Of a DNA stretch of 64,000 nt, positions 17,834 through 26,514 are shown piece by piece. The position numbers and the translations under genes were made by a program. Location of the stretch: the NCBI RefSeq assembly GCF_004345645.1, contig NZ_SLWS01000013.1, forward strand, positions 248,001 to 312,000, read 5' to 3'. This stretch comes from Actinocrispum wychmicini. GTDB taxonomy: Bacteria > Actinomycetota > Actinomycetes > Mycobacteriales > Pseudonocardiaceae. Numbering within the stretch: position 1 is the stretch's first letter; the number at the start of each line of letters is the position of its first letter. The notes under the pieces are model-generated. The model saw only the letters and a list, made by a program, of their open reading frames with translations. It made no database searches and was not told the origin of the DNA.

Positions 17834-19023
17834 GGCCGCACCGGCTCAGGAGACGGGACCGGCAGCACCTGAGCGGGCGCCGCGGGTTCGGGGAGACGCA
17901 GCAGCCGGTACATGGCGCTGCGGAGGATCGCCGCCGTCTGCCCAGGCCGGGACGTGACGAACTTGGCGAAGTGGCGACCGCGCGGCTTCGCGTTGTCGAG
18001 TTGCGGTAGGAGATCGCGGTCCAGGTCGAGCACGGGGGCAACCTTGGCGAGCCGGTCGGCGACACTTCCGCACCGGATGTTGTCGCTCGGGAATGTGCCG
18101 AGAGTGACGCGCTTGCCGAGGGCGGCGGCGTACTGGGTGGTGGACCCGTGGTCGCCGATGACGTGGTCGCTCGCGATCATGGTGGCCCGCCAGCCTTCCT
18201 CCGGCGGGATCAGCAGCAGCCCGTTCGCGACACAGTCCGACAACCACGCAGTCACCTGCCAACGGCCGTGCGCCGCCCATGCCGACGGATGCAGGACCAG
18301 CGCCACCCGCTGGTTCGTTCCGGTGGACTCCGCCAGCAGGCGCTGGCACAGCTCGGAGTGCTGACCGAACATGGACTCCGATGACCAGGTCGAGCTCACC
18401 GTGACCAGCCGTTCTTGGTCCGAGACGCCGAGCGCGCGGCGGTACTCGTCGCGCAGGGAAACGCTTGCGGCCATCCGGTCGTAGCAGATGTCACCGGCGA
18501 CCACGGCCACCGGCAGCGCTTCCGGGCAGGAGCGGCGAAGCGCGCGCATTTCGACGTCGTGGGTCAACGCCAGCGTCGCGGGGATCAGCCTGCCTCGATG
18601 GGTCAACGTCTCGCGGGCGAGGCCGGCGAACGGCAGGCCGCTCGGGCCCGCCCGCCGACTCCGCAGTCGGGACATCAGGCTGCCGACGCCGTGTGGGACC
18701 ACGAGAATCTGGCCGCGTACCTGCTCAAGTCCGACCGGGCTGGCCGCGAGCACCAAGTCGAACCGATGACTGACGGCCTGGCGCCACGGAAGTACCAGGC
18801 CGCCACCGGCCGCCGCGAACTCAGCCGTGCCGTCGTCGGCCGAGTCCACGACGGTGAACATCGTCTGGACGCGATGGTCACCGCTGACCAACGGAAGCAG
18901 ATCGCGCAGCCGGGTGCCGGCCGCCATCGTCGGGATCACGACCAGGACGGTCTTGCAGCCCGCGCGGGTGACGCGAAGCTCGGCGTCCAGGCCGATCGGC
19001 CCACGCAGCCACCGCTCAGCCAT
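17809..19023 (-). CDS. GT-B-like protein resembling CDP-glycerol glycerophosphotransferases
   Basis: Protein of 404 aa starting at ATG 19023, 8 nt overlap with the dehydrogenase gene. The fold pattern is two-domain GT-B-like: an N-terminal strand-rich domain (CKTVLVVIPTMAAGTRL, FTVVDSAD, LVVPHGVGS) and a C-terminal domain with TVSSTWSSESMFG, VALVLHPSAW and DHVIGDHGSTTQYAAALGK, the last resembling the SS/ST donor-site segment of TagF-type glycerophosphotransferases. The tail is Pro-rich. A role in building or modifying a cell-surface glycan with the neighbouring sugar-nucleotide dehydrogenase fits; this is inference. Confidence 0.55.
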   Translation of the reverse strand: MAERWLRGPIGLDAELRVTRAGCKTVLVVIPTMAAGTRLRDLLPLVSGDHRVQTMFTVVDSADDGTAEFAAAGGGLVLPWRQAVSHRFDLVLAASPVGLEQVRGQILVVPHGVGSLMSRLRSRRAGPSGLPFAGLARETLTHRGRLIPATLALTHDVEMRALRRSCPEALPVAVVAGDICYDRMAASVSLRDEYRRALGVSDQERLVTVSSTWSSESMFGQHSELCQRLLAESTGTNQRVALVLHPSAWAAHGRWQVTAWLSDCVANGLLLIPPEEGWRATMIASDHVIGDHGSTTQYAAALGKRVTLGTFPSDNIRCGSVADRLAKVAPVLDLDRDLLPQLDNAKPRGRHFAKFVTSRPGQTAAILRSAMYRLLRLPEPAAPAQVLPVPSPEPVRPCRLNWPT

Positions 19024-20164
19024 GCCGGTCCTCCACAATGGACCCGGCCGAGCAGTCGACGACCGGCGCCTCGAAGCCGGTGACATCCATGTCTTCGTGT
19101 TTCGTGACGAGCAGAACCATGTCCGCGCGGCCGGGGCGCACCGGCTGGCTGTACAGCACAGTGCCGTCCGGCAGGGCCAGCCGAGGAACGTGCGGATCGT
19201 GATACGAGACCTCGGTGCGTGCGCGCAGCTCGTCCAGAATCCGTACAGCCGCGGACCTGCGCACGTCACCGACGCCCGGCTTGTAGGCCACGCCGGCGAC
19301 GAGAACACGGCCGTTGCAGGTCAGACGGCGGGCGATGCTGGTGGGCATCGAGTCGTTCACCGCGATCGCGGCCTCCACGGTCGACGCCGCGAAGCCGTGT
19401 CGGCGGGCGGCAGCGGCGAAGAACTCCGCGCACACCGGGACACAGTCGCCGCCGGCGCCGGGCCCGGGTTCGTGCCGAAGGTAGCCGTACGGCTTCGTGC
19501 CCGCGGCCGCCAGCACCTCCCGTACGTCTACATTGGACCGATCGCAGACCGTCGCCAGCTCGTTCGCGAGCGAGATGTTGACCAGGCGGAACGTGTTCTC
19601 GAAGACCTTGGTCAGCTCGGCGACCCGGATCGAGCCGACCGGCACCACGGCCTGCCCGACGCTCCGGAGGAACCGGATCGCCGCCGCGAGCCCCTCCGGT
19701 GACGGGCTGGCGACCACGCGGGGGACGTCCACCACCGGCTCCTTGCCCGGGTTGATGCGAACCGGCGAATGCGCGACGTGTACGTCGGCGGTGATCCGCG
19801 GCAGAACGACCTCGTCCACCATGCCTGGCGGACAGGTGCTCTGCACGATCACCAGGTCGCCCTTTCGCGCCACCGCGGACACCAGGTCGACGGCACTGAG
19901 AAGATCTCTGCTTGGCACGCACAGCAGGTGCACCTTGGCCGCTGGAACCGACCCCGTCCGAACCGACAACGGGCCCGTCAGCAAGGACGCGAGCTCGTTC
20001 TCCGGGACGGTGGTGCGCCCGGCGCCTGGCCGCACCGCGACGAGCTCCGCGACCCTGGCCGGGCTGTGGTCCACGCCGACCACGGTGAGTCCGTGGCGTG
20101 CGGCCGCGACTGCCATGGGCAGGCCGGTGTACCCCAGGCCCACGACGACAACGTCAGGATCCAT
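19016..20164 (-). CDS. Nucleotide-sugar dehydrogenase (UDP-glucose/UDP-ManNAc dehydrogenase family)
   Basis: Cytosolic NAD-dependent enzyme of 382 aa that oxidises the C6 hydroxyl of a nucleotide sugar to a uronic acid. Seen: Rossmann start VVVVGLGYTGLPMAVAAA (GxGxxG), the substrate-domain helix ELTKVFENTFRLVNISLANE, catalytic Cys in GPGAGGDCVPV, and AYKPGVGDVR in the C-terminal domain. The ATG at 20164 is preceded by GAGGAGG with 6 nt spacing; a GTG at 20182 overlaps that site and is rejected. It leads a three-gene operon pointing away from the SARP gene. UDP-sugar specificity is not resolved. Confidence 0.85.
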   Translation of the reverse strand: MDPDVVVVGLGYTGLPMAVAAARHGLTVVGVDHSPARVAELVAVRPGAGRTTVPENELASLLTGPLSVRTGSVPAAKVHLLCVPSRDLLSAVDLVSAVARKGDLVIVQSTCPPGMVDEVVLPRITADVHVAHSPVRINPGKEPVVDVPRVVASPSPEGLAAAIRFLRSVGQAVVPVGSIRVAELTKVFENTFRLVNISLANELATVCDRSNVDVREVLAAAGTKPYGYLRHEPGPGAGGDCVPVCAEFFAAAARRHGFAASTVEAAIAVNDSMPTSIARRLTCNGRVLVAGVAYKPGVGDVRRSAAVRILDELRARTEVSYHDPHVPRLALPDGTVLYSQPVRPGRADMVLLVTKHEDMDVTGFEAPVVDCSAGSIVEDRHG

Positions 20165-20303
20165 TTCGAACCTCCTCGACACGTGCCGGGAACCTCCCGG
20201 CAGGCACCAGGCTCGGGGCGGACGTGGGACGATCGGCTGACACGATCAAGACAATTCGAGGAACCCGCTGGTCGCGATCCTGATCGTCGGCCGCAAAGGC
20301 GCG

Positions 20304-20339
20304 CGGATTTGTCCCCGGAACCGAAGAGGGACAAATCCG
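20304..20339. promoter_or_regulatory. Perfect 12-bp inverted repeat between divergent sugar operon and SARP gene
   Basis: CGGATTTGTCCC (20304-20315) and GGGACAAATCCG (20328-20339) are exact reverse complements separated by 12 nt. The site is in the 309-nt divergent gap, 140 nt from the dehydrogenase start and 134 nt from the SARP start. Centre-to-centre spacing of 24 nt and the divergent setting suggest an operator; a hairpin is also possible. No other feature is seen in this gap. Confidence 0.6.
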
Positions 20340-20473
20340 GGTCAGCCAGGGGGTCAGCCCGATGTCAGGTAACGACGGTATTTCGGATCGGCCGGCGCGC
20401 TGGTGAGCCCCTGGTGGGCGTGGGCAGAATGGACAATTGTCCGAAGTTCGCCGGCCAGCGAGGGGACGCGCTG

Positions 20474-23455
20474 GTGGAGATCAATTTCAGGATATTGGGT
20501 CCGTCCGCCGTACGTGTTGCTGATCGTTTTGTCGAAGATTGGGCGCACGCGAAACCGCGCGGAATGTTCTCGGTGCTGTTGCTCCGCGCCGGCCAGCCGG
20601 TCGGAGTCGACGAGCTGATCGGCTGGATGTGGCCGGACGGGACCGCGCCGGAGAATCCCGCCGGGGCGCTGGTCACCTATCGGAAGCGGATCACGGCGGG
20701 ACTGAGCCGGATGGCCGATCCGCCGAGGATTCACCTCCGCAACCGGACGTACCTGCTGGAAGTCGATCGGGAGGAGATCGATTTCCACGAATTCCGCAAC
20801 TGCGCCGACAAGGCGAGGTCCGCCACCCGACACGGCGATCACACGAGCGCCGCCCGGATACTCGCCGCCGCGGTGGACGTGTTGTGGCGCGGGACGCCAC
20901 TACCTGATCTGATCGGTGAACGGGCGGCGAACTGGCGCCAGATGGCGGAGTCGGAACACCTCATCCCGGCACACAACGCGTTGCTCCACAGCCTGTCCGC
21001 GCTCAACGAGCACGAGGAGGTGCTGCGTCGGATCGCCGATCTCCGGCTGGAGATACGGACCAGCCTGGCCATGGTCAAACACCGGCTGTCCGCGTTGCAC
21101 GCCGTGCACCGATTCGAGGACGCGGTGGAATTCTTCCGTTCCCAGTACCGGCGAATGATGTCCGAACGAAACCCGGACGAAGGCGACGCGCTGCGCAGGT
21201 TCCACGACGAGTTGTCCACCCGCAGCCGCACCCCCAAGCCGGTCGTGGTCAGTTCCCCGAAGCCGACCGTTGAGACACCTCATCTGCTGCCGAGGGACAT
21301 CGCCGACTTCACCGGCCGGGAGGACGTGCTGCGACATCTCGACACTGTCACGTCGAACGCGGACGGCTCGCCGGCACCGACCGTCGTCGTCCTTTCCGGA
21401 CAACCAGGAGTCGGCAAGACGGCGGTCGCCCTGCACTGGGCGCACATGGCGGCGAGCCGGTTCGAAGGCGGACAGCTCTACTGTGATCTCAACGGCTTCG
21501 GCGAAGGTGAACCGGTCAACCAGAGTGAAGTAGTGGTGGAATTCCTTACCGCACTGGGCTTCCCCGCCGACCGGATACCGTCGCTCGCGGGCCGGATGGC
21601 GAAACTCCGCAGCCTGCTCAGCGGTGCGCGCGCCCTTGTCGTGCTTGACAACGCCCGTGACTCGGAGCACGTGCGTACGTTGCTTGAGTGCCTGTCGAAC
21701 TGCGCGGTGATCCTCACCAGCCGGCACAGGCTGCGTGGGCTGGCCCGCACGGGAGCCGTCGGGATTCTCCTGCCGCCGTTGACGTATGCCGAAGGCAAGT
21801 CCTGGCTGGCGAAATGGCTGGGATCCCGGGCCGACGCCGAGCCCACGGCCGCCAGCGACCTGGTGGCGTTGTGCGGCGGCATCGCCTTGGCGCTGAAGAT
21901 CATCGTCGAACACACGCACAGCCGCCCCCGCGTGGCACTGGCTGACTTCGTCGAGGAGATGCGGAGCGAACCGCTGAGCCTCGGTGACCACCGGGACGGT
22001 CCAGGCGGCAGCGTCCGAGCCGCTCTGGAACAGTCCTATCGCGCCTTGAACTCGGCCGAGCAGCGGCTTTTCCGGTTGTTCGGCGCGAATGCCGGCTCGG
22101 ACATCAACGTGGCGGCCGCGAGCGCGCTGCTCGGCCAGGATCGCGCGGAGACGAAGTGGTGCCTGGACGCGCTCGTCGACGTGCATCTGTTGACCCAGCC
22201 CGAATCCCGCGACCGCTACCGGATGCACGACCTGCTGCGACTGTACGCGCGGGAACTGGTCGAGCGGTCCGACGAGCAGTTCGCCGCGGAGGAGCGGTTG
22301 GCGTGCTTCTACTTGTACAGCGCCAACAATGTGGACCGGATCGTGTTCCCACAACAGCGCGGAGTGGACCTTCCGCCGCTGGTCGCGCAAGTTCTCCCGG
22401 TGGAGTTCGCCGACGAGGACAAGGCGTTGAAATGGGCCGTCCGTGAGCGGGCGAACATCAACGCGGTGCTGCAACGTTCGGCCACGCGAGGGCTGCACAC
22501 CTATGTGTCGAAGTTGCCCAGTGTCATCGGCGAGGTGTTCGTACGGCTGGGATACAGCGACGACGTGGCTGCCGCGCTGCGGATGGCGATCCGGTCCGCC
22601 CAGGCGGTCGGCAACGCGTTCGACGAGGCGAGTTGGCACGGCAACCTGGCCTTCGTCCGGTTGGGGCGACGCGACTTCGACTCCGCCATGGAGCATGTCT
22701 TCGCCGCGCGGGTGATCTTCGAGCGAATTGACGATCCTCGCGGGGTCGCGATCACCGACTATTACATGAGTCGAGTCTTTGTGGAACGGGGAGAAACGGC
22801 TCGGGGAATTGAATTCGGTTTGCGGGCGCTGACCGCCCTGCAACGGTTGGAGAACGTCAAAGACGTGGAGACAATCGCCATGTTCCGACTCGCTGAGGCA
22901 TATCGCCGGGCCGGGAACCTCGACGCCGCCGCGTCATTCTGTCGGGACGCGCTGTCGAACGCCGACCGGATCGGCGATGTCCACACAAGGGGATGTGTCC
23001 TCGGCGAACTCGGCATGATCCATCTCGAGTGCGGCGAATACACCGAGGCACGAGGGTATTTGACCAGGGCGCTGGAGATCCTGGGGAACAACGAGGCCGC
23101 CCAGGTGGGCCAGATCCACCAGGCGATGGCGGACATTCACTTCGCGCTGAAGGAGTACCAGTCCGCCGAGCGGAGCGCCCGTCAGGCGTTGACGTTCTTC
23201 CGGGCCGCTCGCCGGGACGCGGACCAGGCAGGTGCGCTCCGGACGATCGCGGAGGCCGTCTATCGCCAGGCCAGGCACGTCGAGGCGGTGGAGACGTGGA
23301 TGCTCGCTCTGGCCATCGCGGACACGGTGGGTGAATCGGCTGTCGCTCAGCGGATACGTCGGCGATTGGCCGAGGTCGAGGTGGCGGTTCCGGACATTCC
23401 ACAAGAACGGACCGACTCGCTACATGAGCGTCCGATAACCGGTTTGACACGATAG
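20474..23455 (+). CDS. SARP-family regulator with NB-ARC and TPR domains (AfsR-like)
   Basis: Protein of 993 aa. N-terminal winged helix (INFRILGPSAVRV ... ALVTYRKRITAGL), bacterial transcriptional activation domain to about residue 240, an NB-ARC ATPase with P-loop GQPGVGKTAVAL near residue 309, Walker B ALVVLDNARD, sensor VILTSRHRLRGL and GGIALALK, a winged-helix region (YRMHDLLRLYARELV), and a long TPR tail. Known relatives such as AfsR activate secondary-metabolite or developmental genes. GTG 20474 is chosen because AGGGGA lies 7 nt upstream; an in-frame ATG at 20429 has no such site. It diverges from the sugar operon and is followed by a small peptide gene. Confidence 0.88.
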   Translation: MEINFRILGPSAVRVADRFVEDWAHAKPRGMFSVLLLRAGQPVGVDELIGWMWPDGTAPENPAGALVTYRKRITAGLSRMADPPRIHLRNRTYLLEVDREEIDFHEFRNCADKARSATRHGDHTSAARILAAAVDVLWRGTPLPDLIGERAANWRQMAESEHLIPAHNALLHSLSALNEHEEVLRRIADLRLEIRTSLAMVKHRLSALHAVHRFEDAVEFFRSQYRRMMSERNPDEGDALRRFHDELSTRSRTPKPVVVSSPKPTVETPHLLPRDIADFTGREDVLRHLDTVTSNADGSPAPTVVVLSGQPGVGKTAVALHWAHMAASRFEGGQLYCDLNGFGEGEPVNQSEVVVEFLTALGFPADRIPSLAGRMAKLRSLLSGARALVVLDNARDSEHVRTLLECLSNCAVILTSRHRLRGLARTGAVGILLPPLTYAEGKSWLAKWLGSRADAEPTAASDLVALCGGIALALKIIVEHTHSRPRVALADFVEEMRSEPLSLGDHRDGPGGSVRAALEQSYRALNSAEQRLFRLFGANAGSDINVAAASALLGQDRAETKWCLDALVDVHLLTQPESRDRYRMHDLLRLYARELVERSDEQFAAEERLACFYLYSANNVDRIVFPQQRGVDLPPLVAQVLPVEFADEDKALKWAVRERANINAVLQRSATRGLHTYVSKLPSVIGEVFVRLGYSDDVAAALRMAIRSAQAVGNAFDEASWHGNLAFVRLGRRDFDSAMEHVFAARVIFERIDDPRGVAITDYYMSRVFVERGETARGIEFGLRALTALQRLENVKDVETIAMFRLAEAYRRAGNLDAAASFCRDALSNADRIGDVHTRGCVLGELGMIHLECGEYTEARGYLTRALEILGNNEAAQVGQIHQAMADIHFALKEYQSAERSARQALTFFRAARRDADQAGALRTIAEAVYRQARHVEAVETWMLALAIADTVGESAVAQRIRRRLAEVEVAVPDIPQERTDSLHERPITGLTR

Positions 23456-23467
23456 ATAACGCTTCCC

Positions 23468-23517
23468 TCACTCGAATGGTGGATGAACCTATGTTTTGCT
23501 CTCACACTTTCGAGTGA
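23468..23517. promoter_or_regulatory. Inverted repeat TCACTCGAA / TTCGAGTGA after the SARP gene
   Basis: Two exact 9-bp arms at 23468-23476 and 23509-23517 with a 32-nt spacer, in the 210-nt leader between the SARP gene and the 48-aa peptide gene. It could be a binding site for an activator of the peptide gene, or a long-range stem. The rest of the gap holds a possible -10 (TAGTCT near 23591) but no sure promoter. Confidence 0.4.
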
Positions 23518-23665
23518 TTTCGTCACCCGGTGGCGAGGTGACGGATCCCTCGCTCGATACAGTGATACCCACCCCGTGTAGATGGGGGGTAGTCTGATCT
23601 GGCACACTCTCGACGATCTTCTCGTTCGAACCAGTATCGAGACTCGTAGAGAGACCTTGGTAAAC

Positions 23666-23812
23666 ATGCGGACTGTTCTGGTAAGGCTCCTGGTCGCAGC
23701 CGCGATTGCCGGTGGCCTGACGTTCGTGGCGTCGCAAAACTTCTTGGCTCCGCCGACGACAACGGAGGCTGGAGCTGTCTCGGTGTCCACGGACTCACAG
23801 AATTTCTTGTAG
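23666..23812 (+). CDS. 48-aa exported or membrane peptide with duplicated SQNFL motif
   Basis: Short gene starting ATG 23666 with GAGAGACC upstream. Residues 1-22 look like a signal peptide or single membrane anchor (MRTVLVRLLVAAAIAGGLTF). The exposed part begins ASQNFLAPPTTT and ends DSQNFL at the C-terminus, so a five-residue motif, SQNFL, is present twice about 20 residues apart. It is bounded downstream by a strong terminator, which argues it is transcribed for itself. Size, export signal and position after a SARP gene suggest a signalling or precursor peptide, but no family is recognised. Confidence 0.55.
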   Translation: MRTVLVRLLVAAAIAGGLTFVASQNFLAPPTTTEAGAVSVSTDSQNFL

Positions 23813-23824
23813 AACTGCAGGTCA

Positions 23825-23856
23825 GGTGGGCGGCTTTCCGCCCACTACTTTTCTTT
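23825..23856 (+). terminator. Rho-independent terminator after the small peptide gene
   Basis: Stem GTGGGCGG (23826-23833), loop CTTT, stem CCGCCCAC (23838-23845), followed by TACTTTTCTTT. An 8-bp GC stem with a T-rich tail is a textbook intrinsic terminator, uncommon in high-GC genomes. It starts 13 nt after the stop of the 48-aa gene. Confidence 0.85.
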
Positions 23857-23974
23857 GCCGACGTCCGTCTTGGCGCCCTGGCCAGGGCAAAGGCCTACCG
23901 TTCGGCCCCCGTGCGAGGGCCGAGGTCGGTCGACCTCACCCGAAACTGTCGGTGGGGTCTGCCATGATGCGACC

Positions 23975-24622
23975 ATGACCATCCCCACCCGATCCGTCGG
24001 GACGAAGCGCTGGATCAGGCGTGGCCTGATCGGCTTCGTCCTGATGTTCGCGTTGGTCGTGGGCGGGACGGCGTTCCGGGTGTGGCAGGAGGCCCGGCAG
24101 GACGACCGGACCAAGGCGGACGCGGTGGTGGTGCTGGGCGCGGCGCAGTACGCGGGCCGTCCGTCGTCGATCCTGGAGGCACGGCTCGAGCACGCCAAGA
24201 ACCTGTTCGACACCGGGGTGGCGAGCTACATCATCACCGGGGGCGGCCGGAAGACAGGGGACCGGTACACCGAGGCCGATGCCGGCGTGAAGTGGCTGAC
24301 CTCGCACGGTGTGCCCAGAGAGAGCGTGATCCCGGTCGGCGAGGGCAACGACACCTTAGGCACCATCCAGGCCGTGGCGCGGCTGGCGGCGCAACGTGGG
24401 TGGAACTCCGCGGTGATCGTGAGCGACCCGTGGCATTCCTTACGTGCGCGGACGATGGCACGGAACGCGGGGCTGTCGGTGTGGACGTCGCCGACGCACA
24501 CCGGGCCGGTCGTGCAGACCCGTGAGATCCAGATCAAGTACATCTTCCGGGAGACCGCGGCGCTGTTGTACTACCGCGTCTTCGACGCTCCGGCAGACGA
24601 CATCGGTGTGGATCTCGGGTGA
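23975..24622 (+). CDS. SanA/YdcF (DUF218) family membrane protein
   Basis: Protein of 215 aa with an N-terminal membrane anchor (GLIGFVLMFALVVGGTAF) and one DUF218 domain: ADAVVVLGAAQYAGRPSS, YIITGGGRKTGD, PVGEGNDTLGTIQAV, VIVSDPWHSLRAR. Homologues (ElyC, SanA) influence cell-envelope integrity; enzymatic activity is not established. ATG 23975 gives a typical leader. The stop overlaps the dgt start by 4 nt (GTGA), so both are one transcript. Confidence 0.82.
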   Translation: MTIPTRSVGTKRWIRRGLIGFVLMFALVVGGTAFRVWQEARQDDRTKADAVVVLGAAQYAGRPSSILEARLEHAKNLFDTGVASYIITGGGRKTGDRYTEADAGVKWLTSHGVPRESVIPVGEGNDTLGTIQAVARLAAQRGWNSAVIVSDPWHSLRARTMARNAGLSVWTSPTHTGPVVQTREIQIKYIFRETAALLYYRVFDAPADDIGVDLG

Positions 24623-25860
24623 AGTACACCGCGCACGACACCGCCAGGTTGTATGACGAGCCGGCGAAGGGCGGTGTGTTACCGGGGGCGGCGCCGTCGC
24701 GGCGGAGCCCGTTCTCCCGGGACCGGGCGCGCGTGCTGCATTCGGCGGCGTTACGCCGGCTGGCCGGCAAGACGCAGGTTGTCGGCCCGGGTGAGGGCAC
24801 CGAGGTGTACGGGGTGCCTCGGACACGGCTCACTCACTCGTTGGAGGTCGCCCAGATCGGCCGGGAGATCGCCGAGGAACTCGGATGTGACCCGGACGTG
24901 GTGGACACCGCCGGGCTGGCCCACGACATCGGTCACCCACCATTCGGACATAACGGAGAAAGCGCGCTCGACATGGCGGCGCGGGAACATGGAGGCTTTG
25001 AGGGAAACGCACAGACATTACGAATACTGACCCGGCTGGAGCCCAAGGAGCCGGCCGCGGGCCTGAACCTGACCAGGGCGGTGCTGGACGCGACCGTGAA
25101 GTACCCGTGGCCGCGGATCGAGGGTCGGCGCAAGTTCGGGGTGTACGCCGACGACCAGGCGGTGTTCGGCTGGATCCGCGAGGGTGCGCCGGAGCGGCGG
25201 TGCTGCCTGGAGGCCCAGGTGATGGACTGGTCCGACGACGTGGCCTACTCCGTGCACGACGTGGAGGACGGCGTCCGCGCCGGCCGGATCGCCCTCGGTG
25301 TGCTCGCTGACGCGGAGGAGCGGTCGGCCATCGCGGAGCTGGCGGCTGCGCACTTCTCGGCCGAGCCGTTGTCGGAGCTGGAGGCTGCGGCAGCGCACTT
25401 GTTGGACCTGTCCGCGGTCGCCGCCGCGGTGGGGTACGACGGTTCGCTGGGCGCCCAGGTCACCTTGAAACGCCTGACCAGCGAGCTGGTCGGCCGGTTC
25501 GCGTCGGCCGCCGTCAGCGAGACCAGACGGGTGTACGGCGACGGCGACCTCACCAGGTACGCCGCGGACCTTGTGATACCCAGACAAGCCGCGGTCGAGG
25601 TCGCACTGCTGAAGTCGTTGGCGTTGCGGTACGTCATGAGCGACCCAGCACGGCTGGCCATGCAGGAGCGGCAACGAGAACTGCTGACCCAGCTGCTGAA
25701 GTCCTTGGAACAGCACGCTCCCGAAGCCCTGGAACCCGCATTCCAGTCCGCATGGCGCACAGCCGCCAACGACAGCGAGCGACACCGCGTCCTGATCGAC
25801 CAAGTGGCATCCCTGACCGACGCCCAAGCCGTGGCCTGGCACGGAGCCTTCGCACACTGA
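24619..25860 (+). CDS. dgt: Deoxyguanosinetriphosphate triphosphohydrolase-like protein
   Basis: Cytosolic HD-domain enzyme of 413 aa hydrolysing dNTPs to deoxynucleosides and triphosphate. Seen: SPFSRDRARVLHSAALRRLAGKTQV, RTRLTHSLEVAQIGREIA (His of the HD site), GLAHDIGHPPFGHNGE (HD pair and second His), DWSDDVAYSVHDVED (last metal Asp). All metal ligands are present. GTG 24619 overlaps the upstream stop. In mycobacteria dgt is next to dnaG; here about 4.3 kb with serpin, crotonase and sigJ genes lie between them. Confidence 0.93.
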   Translation: MKYTAHDTARLYDEPAKGGVLPGAAPSRRSPFSRDRARVLHSAALRRLAGKTQVVGPGEGTEVYGVPRTRLTHSLEVAQIGREIAEELGCDPDVVDTAGLAHDIGHPPFGHNGESALDMAAREHGGFEGNAQTLRILTRLEPKEPAAGLNLTRAVLDATVKYPWPRIEGRRKFGVYADDQAVFGWIREGAPERRCCLEAQVMDWSDDVAYSVHDVEDGVRAGRIALGVLADAEERSAIAELAAAHFSAEPLSELEAAAAHLLDLSAVAAAVGYDGSLGAQVTLKRLTSELVGRFASAAVSETRRVYGDGDLTRYAADLVIPRQAAVEVALLKSLALRYVMSDPARLAMQERQRELLTQLLKSLEQHAPEALEPAFQSAWRTAANDSERHRVLIDQVASLTDAQAVAWHGAFAH

Positions 25861-26079
25861 CAGCACAGCACAGCGGCATCGGCTCAGGACCGAGCCGAGC
25901 CGCGATATGGCCGCTGCTTCGCAAGTGGCCGCTGTCTCCAGGACCCACGACGGTGGGGCAGCGATAGACCGCAATATTCATGGGCGGCGCATCGGCTACA
26001 GCCACACGCCGCCACAGCCACATAAACCCACCACACCGGGCAAAACCAGACGTCGTCGTGGAGACTTATCATCCTCCGG

Positions 26080-26175
26080 CTGCCCGGCTGCCCGGCTGCC
26101 CGGCTGCCCGGCTGCCCGGCTGCCCGGCTGCCCGGCTGCCCGGCTGCCCGGCTGCCCGGCTGCCCGGCTGCCCGG
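26080..26175. repeat. Microsatellite: 12 perfect copies of CTGCCCGG
   Basis: Twelve head-to-tail copies of the octamer CTGCCCGG without a mismatch, 96 nt in all. A perfect array of this length implies recent slippage. It lies in the dgt downstream gap, 340 nt before the next gene. Confidence 0.95.
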
Positions 26176-26236
26176 GGTCGCCTTTGCGATAGCTAGTGGG
26201 CGCGCTTGACTGGCTAGGCACAGAGCGATATCCCCG

Positions 26237-26307
26237 ACCGCCACCGCCACCGCCACCGCCACCGCCACCGCCACCGCCACCGCCACCGCCACCGCCACCG
26301 CCACCGC
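26237..26307. repeat. Microsatellite: 11 perfect copies of ACCGCC plus a partial copy
   Basis: Eleven copies of the hexamer ACCGCC (26237-26302) and ACCGC after them. It starts 61 nt after the CTGCCCGG array, so two unrelated microsatellites sit side by side in one intergenic region. Confidence 0.95.
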
Positions 26308-26514
26308 GGCCCGACCGGACCGACATCCCCTGAGTGACCCGCGCACTGTCTCATTCGTGCGCCCCGGTGCAGCGTGGCCAGCCTGCCGAAATGCCCAGCA
26401 AGGCCGTGACACCGGGCGGCGTGACTCAGGCGATGAGGCACAGATCGGAGTCCGGAACGGGGTGTTCGCTCCTGGTGAACTCGCCTGGGGAGTGACTGGT
26501 GGCACACTCGGGGT

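Larger units (their letters stand above)
25861..26514. other. Non-coding region holding two microsatellites
   Basis: No convincing gene lies between dgt and the 69-aa gene at 26515. Frames that cross it translate the microsatellites into meaningless repeats, and an 8-bp unit cannot keep a reading frame. Apart from the 8-bp and 6-bp arrays listed separately, I see nothing distinctive. Confidence 0.6.
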
